Source: Liolophura sinensis (lineage: Eukaryota > Mollusca > Polyplacophora > Chitonida > Chitonidae). From it: a stretch of DNA of 64,000 bases. The position numbers were made by a program, and so were the translations under genes. The notes beneath the pieces are model-generated. The model made no database searches and was not told the DNA's origin. It worked only from the letters and a program-made list of their open reading frames with translations. The stretch lies in contig NC_088302.1 of assembly GCF_032854445.1 (NCBI RefSeq), positions 32,705,979 to 32,769,978 on the forward strand, given 5' to 3'. Positions 1 through 12,600 of the stretch are shown piece by piece; within the stretch, counting starts at the first letter, position 1; every line of letters begins with the position of its first letter.

Positions 1-860
1 TGTGCGTCGATCCGCACATGCATTGTGTTTAAAAGCCACAAGAAGTTATAGGCTTTTGTGCGCATAAGCAAAGCAAATACCTACAAATCAGCCAAACTCT
101 ACAAGCTTATTAACATAAGAGCACTTGTTTCTGTGCAGCGTACAAAAGCAATTACAACACTATATAATTCGTATCAGAACTTCCACCTGTACAGCACACA
201 ACCCCGAACTCCGTTCAACCTTTCAACAATCTATACTAATGTCTCCACCCACCGCACATAAAGTATATCAATCAGGATGTATTTATGGTTATTAGAATGT
301 CCGTCGGTCCGTCCGGCATTTGGATTTTGTATATATTGGTTCAAAGGTCTTAGATTGCATGTAAAGGCTCAATTTTGGCATATAGGTGAACTGTATAAAA
401 TGCCTGTATATATACACCCTAAGCATTTTGCTATATTTTTTACACAGATTACTATTCAAATGTACTCCTATATAGGTCTCCAGTACTGATATGACGTAAA
501 CGTAATTATTTAACTTATACAGCACCTTGCTTATGTAACCGTACGCAATCGGCTGTATATTAAATTACAGTCAGAGTTGAGAGTTGTTTATTTATATATA
601 GCTAATGAACTATTGCCAAACCTGCCAGCTAATTTTACTATACAATTCACAATATGTTATTGCGGTGTATCTGAATATGCAGTCTTGTTTGGTATTGTTT
701 TATTAATCTGACCCAGTCCAACCCGTATGGTCTTTCATTTACATAGGCATTCCGGTATTCCTGTTCATTCCTGTATTTCCTATGCTCAACCGTTCACCTG
801 TATATTACCCCGACCGGTATTTGGTTTCCGCATTATATTTTAGCTAAAACTTTTGGGATT

Positions 861-1080
861 GATTCATTGATTGATTGGCGTTTAACACCACATAATTTGT
901 CACTCAGCAATACGCATGACGGCGATCTGGTTTGTGGGTAGAGGAAGACGAAATGCCCGAAGTAAACCACCAGTGTTCGCCTGTTACCTGACTAATCTCC
1001 TGAATTAACCCCGCAGCCGAAACAGCGAGAGCTATAAGTTGATTCGAACACGCCACTTCAGTGCTTGACGGTTGTGGCAA
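861..1080 (-). repeat. tRNA-derived SINE, second family, reverse orientation
   Basis: On the minus strand a Pol III box-B-like word (GTGTTCGAATC, complement near 1050-1062) lies near the 5' end. The other end, on the plus strand, has a gattgattggcgtttaacac tail. A diverged copy at 23771-23995 shares the order gattgatt, gtaaaccacca, ttacctgac-like word and box-B-like word. Pol III-derived SINEs have this layout; the family name is unknown to me. Confidence 0.5.
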
Positions 1081-1099
1081 GCCATTGCTTTATCGTCAG

Positions 1100-1840
1100 C
1101 CATCGTCAGTCACGCCCGTAAAAATTTTCGGACTGGTACCAGATTTGGCCTGTTGGTATACATCGGTTTGGCAGTGTCTTTTGTCTGCCTGCAACCCCAC
1201 CGTTTGTGTGCAAGGTGGTACTGGTTTCCCAATGATATAGATTAGCTAAAAAATTTTGGGCTAAACCCAAATTTGGTCCGTGTTTACCCTGACATGAAAC
1301 CAAAATTTCTTTGGACTGTTTTGCGCCCACCGTTCCTCCGTCAGTTAGTCCATTCAGTATTTGTTTTCCCAATGATATCTCGACTTCATGTATGTTTGGA
1401 TTGCTACCGAATTCAGCTTGTTGGTTCCCTGGCATGAGACATTAACCTAGCTGGTATGGAATTACTTTTTGCCTGTCTGCGCACAAGCGTTCATCTGTCC
1501 GATATAGTCAATGTGGAATTCGGTTCCCACATCTTGATATCTTTACTGTATACATGCTTGAATGGTTCTCAGATTTGGCATTTTGTTATCTTGGCATGAA
1601 ACTTTCTCTTGGGATTGTCTTTTTGCTTTATACTTGCATGCGACCAATCGCTTCTATGCCACTTCTGTCAGGCATTTGGATTGCTCTCACGTTTGGTTTA
1701 CTAACTGGTGCCTGTTTGTATCCTTACTTGGAAATGCTTTTTGTTTTTGCCTGCCTGCAAACATCAAACTTTTCGTCTGTCAGTTAGCCCATCTCTTATG
1801 TGATTACAACATGATGACATTGGCTCAAACTTTTTAAATG
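1100..1840. repeat. Degenerate repetitive block
   Basis: Several words recur at irregular spacing of roughly 150-200 bp: ccctgacatgaaac / ccctggcatgagac / cttggcatgaaac, a tttgcctgcctgc-like word, and cgtcagttag. This looks like an old, decayed tandem or nested repeat. The short open frames here have no protein-like composition and I do not call them genes. The flanking stretches 1-860 and 1850-2890 are AT-rich DNA in which I see nothing definable. Confidence 0.4.
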
Positions 1841-2889
1841 GGCCTTAAAGTGTGCCTGTGGGTACGTTCCCATGAGACTTGGTTGGGAATGCGTTATACC
1901 TGTTGTAGACAACTTCGTCTGCATCCTTGCCCTGTCTTCCTCCACCTATAAACCTAGCTATGTAGCCGCCGTCGACACATACATCAGTAAAATATCGTTG
2001 AGGGGGGCGTACAACACAAATCAAATAAATAAATGTTATAATTTCTGCATAAAAGAATAGCTGTCTTTCGATCAACGTTATGAAAGTTACGGAAAATAAT
2101 CTTCATGAACGTATACCTCCCACAGCAGGGACACTCACAGCCTCTGTGTGCCAGAAAAGGCTTACCTTAAGAAAACCTGTCTTTTTTGAAAACTTCAGTA
2201 AAATGTTTTCATATAGACCATATAGAGTTTTGGGGCCTAGAATCTCCGAACAGGTTTGTTAACTAAAAGCAAAATCAGTCACACGGTTGACATCGTTTCT
2301 TGAAAGGAAGGGTTTTATATTTGTTCGCGTGAACAGCTCGTCGCCGTAATTCCAACACATACATAAAGATCGTTGGGGAGTAGGGGTTGGGGTGTTGGTG
2401 GTGGGGAGTGCTGTGGGTTATCCCCATAATTACACGCTGTTAGGTCTAAAGGGACTGTAGAATTATCTACTCCAGGCTGCAACAATTATAAGTGTACGTA
2501 TATTATATTTCGTCTATTCATTGGACTCGTATAACGTCGCTTGTGTGACAGTTAAGGAATGAAGGAAAACGGCGGACAGAAAAGACGTCCCTCTCCAGTT
2601 GTAGCGCGTAATTAAACCCACTGTCATAAAGACGCATTCACGGAGAATGGTGACGGAGCTTAAAAGAGAATATGGGAGACTTTTTGTCTGGTAGAAGAGT
2701 TGTCTTCTAATAAAACGCTGTAAACTCTTCGCATATTTACATAATGGGTCCCTTCAAGCGTAGACAGAAAATTGAAGCGCCATTGAAAATTGGAACTGTT
2801 TGCCAAACGTGTAGCCTCTATGTATTTAGCATGAGTAAATTCGTCAGTAATACCAGTACTGCCAAAGATCACCCATCAGAACTCCGCCG

Positions 2890-3362
2890 CTCTGCATCGC
2901 TGTTGACATCACGTGGGTCAGGTCACATGATGCATTTGCAAAATTAATACCGTCTCTGATGGCGCGACCGGCGAGGTGCCAACATCGAGCTGCACGCAAG
3001 AGATACCATGCAGATCCCAAGCCTATCTCGCTACCGCGTCTCAGAATACGGATGGCGACAGCAAGAGCTTAAGGCGATGACCTTGGCGTATGTCTGATAT
3101 ACGCGTAGAGTAATGTCTGCGAGAACACTCGGTGAGTTTGGGAAAACGGCTTTTGTGGAGATCAAAGGAATCCTCGCAGGTTAAAACGTCCAGGGATGAG
3201 GAGACAAGAAATGATGATGTTGCAAGGCAGTATTGGCGAGTCGATGCTGTAATCTGCCGCGTCAGAGCTACTCGGTGAAGGCGGACAGAGGCACAATGGC
3301 AGCCCGAAGACCGGGGGACATCTTCACCCCTGACCGAAGGCGCAAGTCACTAGGATACTGGT
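2890..3362. promoter_or_regulatory. CpG-rich patch, possible promoter or untranslated first exon
   Basis: CG dinucleotides are clearly denser here than in surrounding DNA. The patch contains a CACGTG E-box near 2911 and a good 5' splice-site word (CTCG|GTGAGT, intron from 3132). No long open frame is present. A promoter with an untranslated exon for the plus-strand TPR gene 6.3 kb downstream would fit. A relic of a GC-rich repeat is an equally simple explanation, so the call is weak. Confidence 0.25.
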
Positions 3363-3369
3363 ACCCGGG

Positions 3370-4440
3370 TGGGTAGGCTGATGTAATACAATAACATTAA
3401 CAAATACATTTACATTTGTTTGTGTTTTATGTTTGGCAGCTGGCAGTCTTTAACGATGCTTCCATTCTAAATTATTTAAAGGTAAACATTCATTGCAGCA
3501 TATATCCACATACAAGCATGTAGAGATATGCACGTTATATAAACGCTGATGCACGTAAAACTAACCGTTGGACATGATCAATGCCTGTGTGCTGCAAAGC
3601 TTATTCGATCAGTTGGAAGGTATTGGTGCTGATAAGGTAGGAATGCAGGCCTGCCGTCGAATTAACCCAAGGTAAATCAATATCCACTCATAGAATGGCT
3701 GTCCAGTGGTGTTATCATATGTTGAGAAAAAGAGTACAAGTCTGACAAAATGTCAGCAGAAGTGTCCACTATATGACATTTCTACTGTTTCCAAAAGAAA
3801 ATATATATAATCTGTTTAAAAAAAGCTTCTACTGCATAGTTTCGTTGTAAACAATATTAGGTAACGGCTTAAAACATTTATGACTGGGTTTGTATTATTT
3901 GTATGTTGTATTACTATTCAGTATTAATATCTTCAGAACATGTATCCATGAATACTTTCAGTACAAACATGTAGCCTACTTGTGTTTATACGTGCACATT
4001 CTTCAAATCATATCTATGTGTAAAAAGCATCTGTTTTTTGGCTTTAATTGGTGTACCATACATATATAAAAAAGTGAGTACGTAAGCCTATTTTAAGGGT
4101 TAAAAGATATTTTAGTGCGTATATCATTCAATCAGCTGAGCTGATAGCAGATCCTCAGGTCCAGTGTATATCTGCTGTCATTGTGACAGGTGTAGTCTGG
4201 CATATGACCTGTTGTCAGTCACAATGAAGGTTGTTGTCCTATGAACTAGGATCATCCAGGTGTGGACCTCTGTGATTTGACACTAATTCATGGTCAGTCA
4301 CACAATACCTTTAAATATGCCCATAGCCTTACACTTCTATACAAATATGCACAATGGTCACTGTACATGAACAATATTTTTATATGCCATTAATCATATG
4401 TGGTGTCAGTGTGGTAAATACATTTAGCTACTATAATTCC
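3370..4440. other. No feature seen
   Basis: AT-rich DNA with short simple-sequence runs. No exon with splice sites, no inverted repeat and no repeat shared with the rest of the window was noticed. Confidence 0.5.
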
Positions 4441-4459
4441 ACAATTTTTTGCATGTTTT

Positions 4460-4675
4460 TGGTTACCCTTATTCCTCAACCTTTTCACATATAAAAGAGC
4501 AACTTTCAGTACAATTTATGCACATTTTAAATTGATTTTGGAAACAAAACTACATTGGTAGGATTGGTCAGTTATAGGAGCTTCACAAATAGTGTAATTT
4601 TGTCAGCAAACACAGAATAATGCCTTCAGAATTTGCTTGAACAAACATCTTCCAAACATGTGAAGCGGTTGAAGA
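4460..4675 (+). repeat. Interspersed repeat family C, copy 1
   Basis: Shares an ordered set of words with copies at 38363-38535 and 44735-44890: a cctcaac-like left word, gattttggaaacaaaac, a ggattg word, gtgtaattttatc-like, cagaataatgccttcagaat, and a caaacatg-like end. All three copies are in the same orientation. No inverted ends or coding capacity are visible, so it may be a SINE body or a truncated element. The other two copies lie in introns 2 and 5 of the MBD2/3 gene. Confidence 0.6.
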
Positions 4676-4687
4676 ATTACAGTAGGT

Positions 4688-4882
4688 ACGAACATTATCT
4701 GAACGATTTCTGGACGAACATTATCTGAACGATTTCTATACGAACATTATCTGAACGATTTCTGGACGAACATTATCTGAACGATTTCTGTACGAACATT
4801 ATCTGAACGATTTCTGGACGAACATTATCTGAATGATTACTGGACGAACATTATCTGAACAATTTCTGGACGAACATTATCC
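4688..4882 (+). repeat. 26-bp tandem repeat (about 7.5 copies)
   Basis: The unit is built on acgaacattatctgaacgat followed by a variable six-base spacer (ttctgg, ttctat or ttctgt). Unit starts at 4688 and 4714 give the 26-bp period. Spacer variants alternate in the first units, hinting at a 52-bp dimer. The last unit is broken by an extra base (ttatcctgat). Confidence 0.9.
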
Positions 4883-4889
4883 TGATAGA

Positions 4890-6430
4890 GTGTAGACTGA
4901 AATTTGTTTATTTTGTTTTAAATTTGAAGGTAGCTTTGCCGGCCCAGTTCACGCAGGGTACGTCTTAGTCATTTTGTACTTGTATACCAGTTAGGATATG
5001 CATGTAAGCCTAGTGTGAACATTGTAGTTATAAGAATTACAGAGAGAAACTTGAATGATTATTTTCCAGTATAATGGTAAGGAGCTAAAATTGTTCAGTT
5101 TTACACACATATCCAGCGTATACTGCAAAGAACCCGGACTTGGCTGTAGCCCGATGAGAAAAGTGTCAGTTTCTGTAAAGTTGGGTGATTGTCATGGGCT
5201 GTTTTTCGTGGTTGAGTGAGCCTCAAGATAGGTAATTTAACAATGAGAACACTCATGCATTTGACCCAGCTAAATTAAGTTTTATTGTGTCTGTGTGAGT
5301 GTGAACAGCGACAAAATGCTCCTGGATAGTGCTGTAACTCTAACATACCCTAATAATCTAAAATTTTGCCTCCAGAAGTTGCTTTTAGAGCCAACTGAAA
5401 ATTACATTAAAAATTGGCAAAAATTTGGGGTCATTCAATACCATATTTATGTAAAGTTTGATTCTGTTCAATTTACACAGCCGTCCGATTAGACTGCCAC
5501 TTGACTTGACAGTGTTTCATTCAGGCTACATCAGTATATCCTTGTAATATTTGCATACATTGAGATATAGTGCTGCCTCACTGCATAATGTATTAAGGAC
5601 ACCTGAAAAAAAGCCTCAGTCTTTTGCCATGCCTCAGCACTGGTGATCTACTGGAAACAAAATCACTGACAGTTCACAGAACTTAATGTCATATTCACGC
5701 TCACCACAAAAAAAAACAGCTGCAGATTATAATTCAGTACTTGAAAATTTCATGTTGGCCACATTTAAAACTTGTGCAGTAGGGTGTATACTTTTAAATT
5801 TTTGCTTTGTATCCAGAAGAGCTTTTTGTTGGCTTCTTAGGCCTGAAGCATCAAAGGTCCATTATCCACCCCTAAACAATGAGACTGCAATATCAAATCC
5901 TGCTCCTGCGTAGTCAGATTTTTGTCAGGTTTCGTTCCTCATCTTAATAAATAAAACTCAACCAATAGCACCACCAGGTGCTGTTTCATCATACATGGCA
6001 GTCTACATGTAGCTATTGCTTTTAATTTTCATGTGTGTTACAGCTCTATCGGGCATAACAAGTATATTCTCTTTTTTTTCTTATTTGCCTTATATACTGG
6101 CAGACTTTAAGGCCTCTGGGGAATTGAGTTTCATTTACTAATGATGATTAAAGGCAGTGCCCAGCAGCTGTGCTGAAGCTGTGTATCATCTGGTGGTCTT
6201 TGACAGACTCGGATCCTATATATTGAGTTTTCTGATCTACTACAAAATATAGCTTACCTGTGTACATGTATGTAGCAGTCTACATGCATAGTGTAATTTA
6301 ATTACTCCAAACTCCATATACACATTACGGAATTATAATTCACAAATTACATGGCTAATAAAGCCTATACCGTGGTCATTCCCTATAAGCACCTGCCATT
6401 ACAGTTATACAAATCATCTATGCAATTTTA
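4890..6430. other. No gene seen
   Basis: AT-rich intergenic DNA. Open frames of 60-75 codons occur but show neither splice context nor protein-like composition. Nothing else definable was noticed. Confidence 0.5.
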
Positions 6431-7537
6431 AATAAAAAATCTCTCTGAATAATAATAAATACAACTAGAATGGATCTGCGAATAGCAGATCCTAGGCCGG
6501 GATCCCGGATCTGATCGATGACGTTTTCCCCTTCATGATCTGTTCGAAGGACCCATGTTCCACATACACGGCTTTCAAAGTTTCTATGCGACCTTACACC
6601 GTTTGTCACTGAGGCAGTCGGCCGGTCATTTGCAATCCCTCGAATAGATCGGCGACCTTGATGATACTACGCTATGCCCAGTGAAAAACGGTCGTTCCTT
6701 GGCAGACTTAGCCATTAATTGTAAGAAATAATGCAAAACACGACTAGTGCAACACAAAGTTTGTACAGACTCACAGCTCCACTGATAGCTTGGCCATCGT
6801 TAGAAAGTCAGCACTTGGACCACGGCACATGTCCATATCTGTCAATCACCCTGAACTGTTTAACGTATAGTAAAGAGCACGAGGTCTGCGCAAAACAAAG
6901 CTAACTTTTACAGGTCCATGTCATTTGCTGTTGTAGTTAGATCTCTACGCCTTCTAATAGAGTACTGGAGTTAGATGGGAACTGGAATCAATGTCATCCT
7001 ACAACCGTTTCGGGAAATCACGGACAGTGTAGCCGAAAGCATCAGGTCAAATACTACAAACCCAGTCCAGTCCCCATCTAACTCCATGTTAAAGCAATGG
7101 GATTTCCACATTTTTCCAAACAAAAAACGGTGTTGTCATTTAAACGCTTCTAGCGAAAAATCTATCGATCGCAGCTCAAATCCATTGACGAATGTTCGAA
7201 AGAGCATGTCTTGGGCTACAATTTCGTGCAGGTTGCACATTTCTAGCTGTCATAGTTCTCGAGTTACAGGTCATTCAAGTTACGTAACTTTTTTGAGTTT
7301 TTTTGCTAATATCTCAAAAAGTTACATAGATATGCAAAAAATACAAGCAGATTCGGAATTAGCAGCTCAAGATACATCAGAATATGTTCAGAACAATTGA
7401 ACTTTGAGAACTTTTTGTGACGTCACAAATTCGACCAATAGCGAACTTCCAGAGTTTTGACCGGAAGTGAACCATTTTCGCAAACTTTAAAGAACTCGTG
7501 ACTTACTAGCTGCATGTCAAATTTGAAAACTATCGGT

Positions 7538-7568
<31 letters not shown>

Positions 7569-7728
7569 GTTTTACACAAAATCCAATATGGCGGCCGAAC
7601 CACGTGACATAGCAAAAAAGTGGAGAATTTGTCCCGAGATATTGACCGCCAGAATATGTGTGCGAAATTTGGAACCTGTATGTTGAACAGTGAAAAAGTT
7701 TCCTTGCTAACAAAGTCGGTGAAAAAAA

Positions 7729-7729
<1 letters not shown>

Positions 7730-7766
<37 letters not shown>
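7730..7766 (+). repeat. (AAT)n microsatellite
   Basis: About twelve uninterrupted TAA/AAT triplets directly after a run of nine A bases. Confidence 0.95.
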
Positions 7767-7787
7767 GAAAAAACAGAACGATTACAA

Positions 7788-7819
7788 TAGGGATCCCGTT
7801 CGGGAGAACGGGATCCCTA
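7788..7819. repeat. Perfect 14-bp hairpin
   Basis: TAGGGATCCCGTTC (7788-7801) is followed by the four-base loop GGGA and the exact reverse complement (7806-7819). It sits 21 bp after the (AAT)n run at the right end of repeat W. Confidence 0.95.
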
Positions 7820-8251
7820 ACTAGTTTTTACAACGCAAAATACAGGTATATGGTGATATTTCAGTCTGCCATTTTTGCACTTTAGAATGTGAAATTATAC
7901 TACTAACAAAATACTGGCTTTTTTACAGAATTTTATCCATCAGTAAGTTGAATTATTTGCCTGATTGTGTGGGTTCCATGGTGTTTGTGGTTCGGTTGCA
8001 AACCAGTTACATGTAGAATGATATTGTACTGAAAACATGTAACGTTCTGCACCAAAAGTAGCATATTATAACATTATATCATTTGCTTCTAAAAGGGGTG
8101 TTTTGGGCGAATTTTTTGGACAAGTGCAATAATTTTGTTAGCAGATTGTTATTAGTGACAGCCAAAGATACGACCCTAAATCAAAAATGACACTGAAACA
8201 GCGTATTTTCTTAGTTCAACCTAATCTCAACACAACAAGACCAACGCTGCA

Positions 8252-8570
8252 TTAAGGCAACACCACTTTTAGTTTGTGTTTTACGGGTGAGATGACAATA
8301 AAAAATCCCCCCCAAAAAAGCCAATGAAAATAAAATTTAAACTTCAGCTTTTTATTTTGTCTGATATTAATGTTCAGTAAGATTTTCCATTTAGTAAAGG
8401 CTGTCTGATCGCATGAATACATGTATGTCTTCAGCATAAGTAATTGCTGGGACAGTCCACATTTCCCACAAATGAGAAGAGATTTTTCAGCTTTTTTTTG
8501 TATTCTTCCCATACATTAAAGAGAGATTAATTCTGCCCATAAAACAAACATTTAATTTGGTGTGGCCTAA
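8252..8570 (+). mobile_element. MITE family M, copy A
   Basis: About 320 bp bounded by imperfect inverted ends (left ttaaggcaacacca, right tggtgtggcctaa). Internal landmarks shared with the copies at 24815-25121, 41163-41476 and 51268-51552 are tttattttgtctgat, a ggacagtccacatttcccac word, and ctgcccataaaacaaac near the right end. It has no coding capacity. The short inverted ends and compact size fit a non-autonomous DNA transposon. Confidence 0.65.
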
Positions 8571-9690
8571 AGAGCAGTCATTGTAAACACCTGAAAACCT
8601 GTGAAATACTTAAATTCAGACGTCTATCCAGAATTTATTTCCAAGCTTCAGATTTTATCTGAACTGAAAGACACTAGAGCCAGATATGTCTTGAAAAATT
8701 TAATGACTTACAGAAGAAATCACCATATAGGTAGCACAGTTAGAATACTTGAACACTGTATACATGGTAACTTTAGCAGTTTCACGTGGATTTGTGTGAA
8801 AAGTAGGTCCATATTTAGAAAATTGATTCTGTAGATAGTGGATTGAGTCGAATTAGTTTACTTTATCAGAAACATGGAAAGTGCGCTGTGCCTGGAAAGG
8901 GGATTGTGCAGAAAATTGATACAAATGTATGTTCATTGGGGACAGACAGGAAGTTACCATTAAATCACTCATATGTTCAAATATCCAGCAATGGGTTTAT
9001 ACGACCTTAAAGATGAGTAAACAGAGGTGTAATTGCCGGATGACAGGAAATTGAATACAGCAGGGTGCAGTTTAACGTAGCCTACCTGGCCATACATGTG
9101 GCTTACCAGTGACCTAGTTAGAGTCAGCTGATAGCGACATATTTAAAGTTGACCCATTTCTACTGGTCGGTTGTCATAACCGACTTTATGTGCACCAATG
9201 AACTTAAAGCGAGGCTCAGGTTAAACTGACTTTACCATAAGTACACCTACAATGTATAGCCCCAGGTCATGCATCTATCAGTGAAGTTTTCCTCTGTCTG
9301 GGCTAAAACCTGTTCAGTTCATGAAGGCAGCGGGAACTTTAACAGAACTAGACAAAACATGAATTTGAATTTGCTGTGTTTTGATTAGTTGAAAATGTTT
9401 TTGCTTTGATTCAAAAGTTTTTGAAAAGTTTGTGCTGGGCATATATATAAGAGAATCTGGTAATTAAGTGAAGAACAGTTATTATCAGGTCATAGACCAA
9501 TTAACTGCTCCAGTAGCTGTAATATAGATCATCAGAAGACTTAAATTCAGCTGGATTTTAATGGACTTAAAACTGGGAAGCCTTGATTTTTCTACCCAGT
9601 AAATGCTGTTGGATAACACAGAGAAAAGATAACATATTTGTTTCCTGGCAAAAACTTATTTACTGGTAGAAGAGCTAAAAAATTACTAAA
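8571..9690 (+). promoter_or_regulatory. Upstream region of the TPR gene
   Basis: AT-rich sequence preceding the start codon at 9691. No clear TATA box or GC-rich promoter can be fixed by eye. The bases just before the ATG are presumably 5' untranslated exon, since the start has A at -3 (ctaaaATG). Confidence 0.3.
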
Positions 9691-12600
9691 ATGCCACCAA
9701 ATCTAGGAGAAGAGGACACAATTGAAAGGATCATAAAGGATCCAAAATCTGTTTCCTGGGAAACATTCAAAGAATTTGGAATCGGTAAGTGTTGTAAATT
9801 TGACCAAGCTTGTTTGATTTTATTTTAATTTGGAGTTATTACAGTGTATGTTAAGACAAAATGCCTCAGCCACTATCATTGTTGGCTTAAAAATTTGTTG
9901 AGTTACTAATATAGTTTCTACGAACAAAAATTCATTACTACTGTATTTCATGTGCAATTTTGTAACAGAGGAGTTTAGTCTCTTAGTTTCTCACAGAAGA
10001 CAGACATTACTTTGTGCAGTTAGTCTTTTCTCAGATAGTCTGTCTGTGTTAAATCTCAGGTCATCAGTGCTGCTGAAAATGGTGTAAAAGATGAAACTGA
10101 AAAGAAGTGTACACACTTGATATATTTTCAGATCAGCATAGAATCCATTAAGCTGGTTATCATGTTTCTATATTTAATACTGTATTATATCATTGCATGC
10201 ATGGGTGGGTTTAAACTCATTTTTTTTTAATATCTAAAATGTTATCATCATGCTAGATGTCAGGTGTGTGAATTTAGTGGTAGAAAGTATTGCTATTAAT
10301 TAATGAAACTGATTGATTAATTAATTAATGAAGCAGTAGCAATATTTTCATAATCATATTCATTAGTAGGAACACAGCCTTTAATATCAAAATGATGGTC
10401 CCACATTGGTCAGCCTTCATTATTATCTACATGTAGCCTGGATTTAAACTGAAGTAGAATTCAGTTTGAAGAATTATTACACTTACATATATTTCCAATT
10501 CTCTTGTTTTATGTTTTAAGTGACCATGATCAAGACTAAACAGTGAATTATGACTATATATGGAATCTGACAATGTGAACTCTACACAGCTTGAATTTCT
10601 GATAAAATTTAATCCAGGAAATTAATAAATTTTAAGAATAAGCAGTGCACCAAATTACAGGAGTAGCCAGCGTGTGACTACAACAATTTAATACATTGTT
10701 TCTCTTCATGCCTGATATATAAATGTTTCTAAAACTCCAGATGCTGGAACACAAACAATACATAGTTCCTGAAATAAAGCATTGTGCAGAGTTATGTCCC
10801 TTTCATGGTATTATTTTGTAATCTTAACACAGTATTAAAAAGCCTCACAGCTTTCTTCTTGGGTCATCAAAACTACATCTTTCCTAAGGCCCCCATCGGC
10901 CAGTTCAGAAATTAAGAACAAGTATGCATCACCTCTGGTAAAAGCCACAATATGGGGCAATGTACACAAAATGTTACATTTGGGGTTGTATCTTAAAAAG
11001 TACTGCAGGTATTGAGCTCAGGGTTTGCACACATGTAGAGCACAATAGGACAAGGGTGATAGTCCACCGTTGATTTGATACACATCATAGATTCGTTGAT
11101 TGGGTGTGCATATCGAATACTGTAAATTACTGAATTCCTGACATAATGTATTGTGTATTAGAATCAGTGTTAAACAAATTGTTTGAGGTGGTATCTCAAT
11201 GACTACTGCATTTATTGAGCTCAGGGTATGCACGCATGTAAGGCACAATAGCACGAGGGGGATGTTCCATCATTGATTCCTGACTAAGAGTGTTGTGAAT
11301 TAATGTTAAACAGATTGTTAGGGGTGGAAGTATTGACCTGAAGTTTAACATGCATATAAAGCACAATGACACAAGGAGGATATTCTAGCGCTGATTCTCT
11401 GCGGCATGCAAATTACTGTAAATTACAAAATTCACGAATTTAGGACTTGAGCTCAAGTTTTGCATGTATCTCTACAGGCGAGCTCTTTCGTAGCTGGGGG
11501 CCTCCGTGGCTCAGTCATTTAGCGCCCTAGCGCAGCGTAGTGACCCAGAAGCCTCTCACCAATGCAGTCGCTGTGAGTTCAAGTCCAGTTCATACTGGCT
11601 TCCTCTCCGGTCGTACGTGGGAAGGTCTGCCAGTAACCTGCGAATGGTCATGGGTTTCCCCCGGGCTCTGCCCGGTTTCCACCCACCATAATAATGTCCG
11701 CCGTTGTATAAATGAAATATTCTTGAGTACGGCCTAAAACACCAATCAAATCTTTGGTAGCCTTGCTACCAAATTTAAGTGCTTTTTAAAGTGAAAAGCA
11801 AAGATTTTTTCTCTGGATGACAGCACTTATTTGAACTTGAATTTACATCTGAAACTTTAAGTCTAACACTTCATTTTCTAAGGAAAGAGACAATTTTAAT
11901 TAGATGTTGAGTGCTTATATCAAAAGTTGCTTTTGTGGTATTCTGTTGAAAGTCCACAGTGCACATCAAATTATCAACAGGCAACCCTGGTTTGGACAAG
12001 ACAATGCATGTTCATTTGGTCCGAACTCTGATACGAGCCAATGTGTTTGGAAATACCCTGGAGTATAGACTTAATGAGTCAATAGTACAGAAATTCACAA
12101 TGATGTCAGCAGAAGCAAATGAATAATTCACGCCACGACTGAAAATCATATGTTGTTATTTTTGCAGACCCTGTCTCCCTCATCCCTCCGCGCCGAGACT
12201 ATGACTGGAGCGTCCACAGCAAGCTTCCTGTCCACTCATACACTGGAGTCTCCTCCTTATGGAGAACCAGGAAGACCTTTGTGCCTGCGAAATACAAGAG
12301 TTTCTGCTCAAATGTGTCCAGCACTGACCGTGAGAATCTCTACAGCTCATCTGTAAGAAACACTGACCAGGGTGACAAGTGGCAAGCCAACACTTCTGCA
12401 GTAAGTCAGACATTCAGCTGAAGTTACATGTATATATATGTAACACTTGTTAAGTCAGGGTATGGTTGATATCTACTCGCTGAATGAAGATTAGCCAGGG
12501 CAGATTTTTTTTTGTTTTTACTGGAGTTAGAGTCTTTACAGCATTTCTCCTTCAGCAAATACTATGATCAAAGAAGTTTTTAACCATGGTATCAAACAAA

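Larger units (their letters stand above)
6440..7822 (+). mobile_element. Large repeat element W, copy 1
   Basis: The segment 7410-7620 shares ordered words with 35700-35930: a cgaccaatagcgaacttcca-like word, ttctggagaagaa and ccaatatggc-ggccgaa. Upstream it contains the weakly open frame 6975-7400, which has no recognisable domain. It ends in an (AAT)n run and a perfect hairpin at 7788-7819. Such repeat-plus-hairpin ends suggest a transposable element, but I see no transposase or reverse-transcriptase motif and cannot classify it. The left boundary is uncertain. Confidence 0.45.

Noticed and set aside
6975-7400. Plus-strand 141-codon frame.
   Set aside because: It lies within repeat W, has no recognisable domain and does not extend into the second copy.
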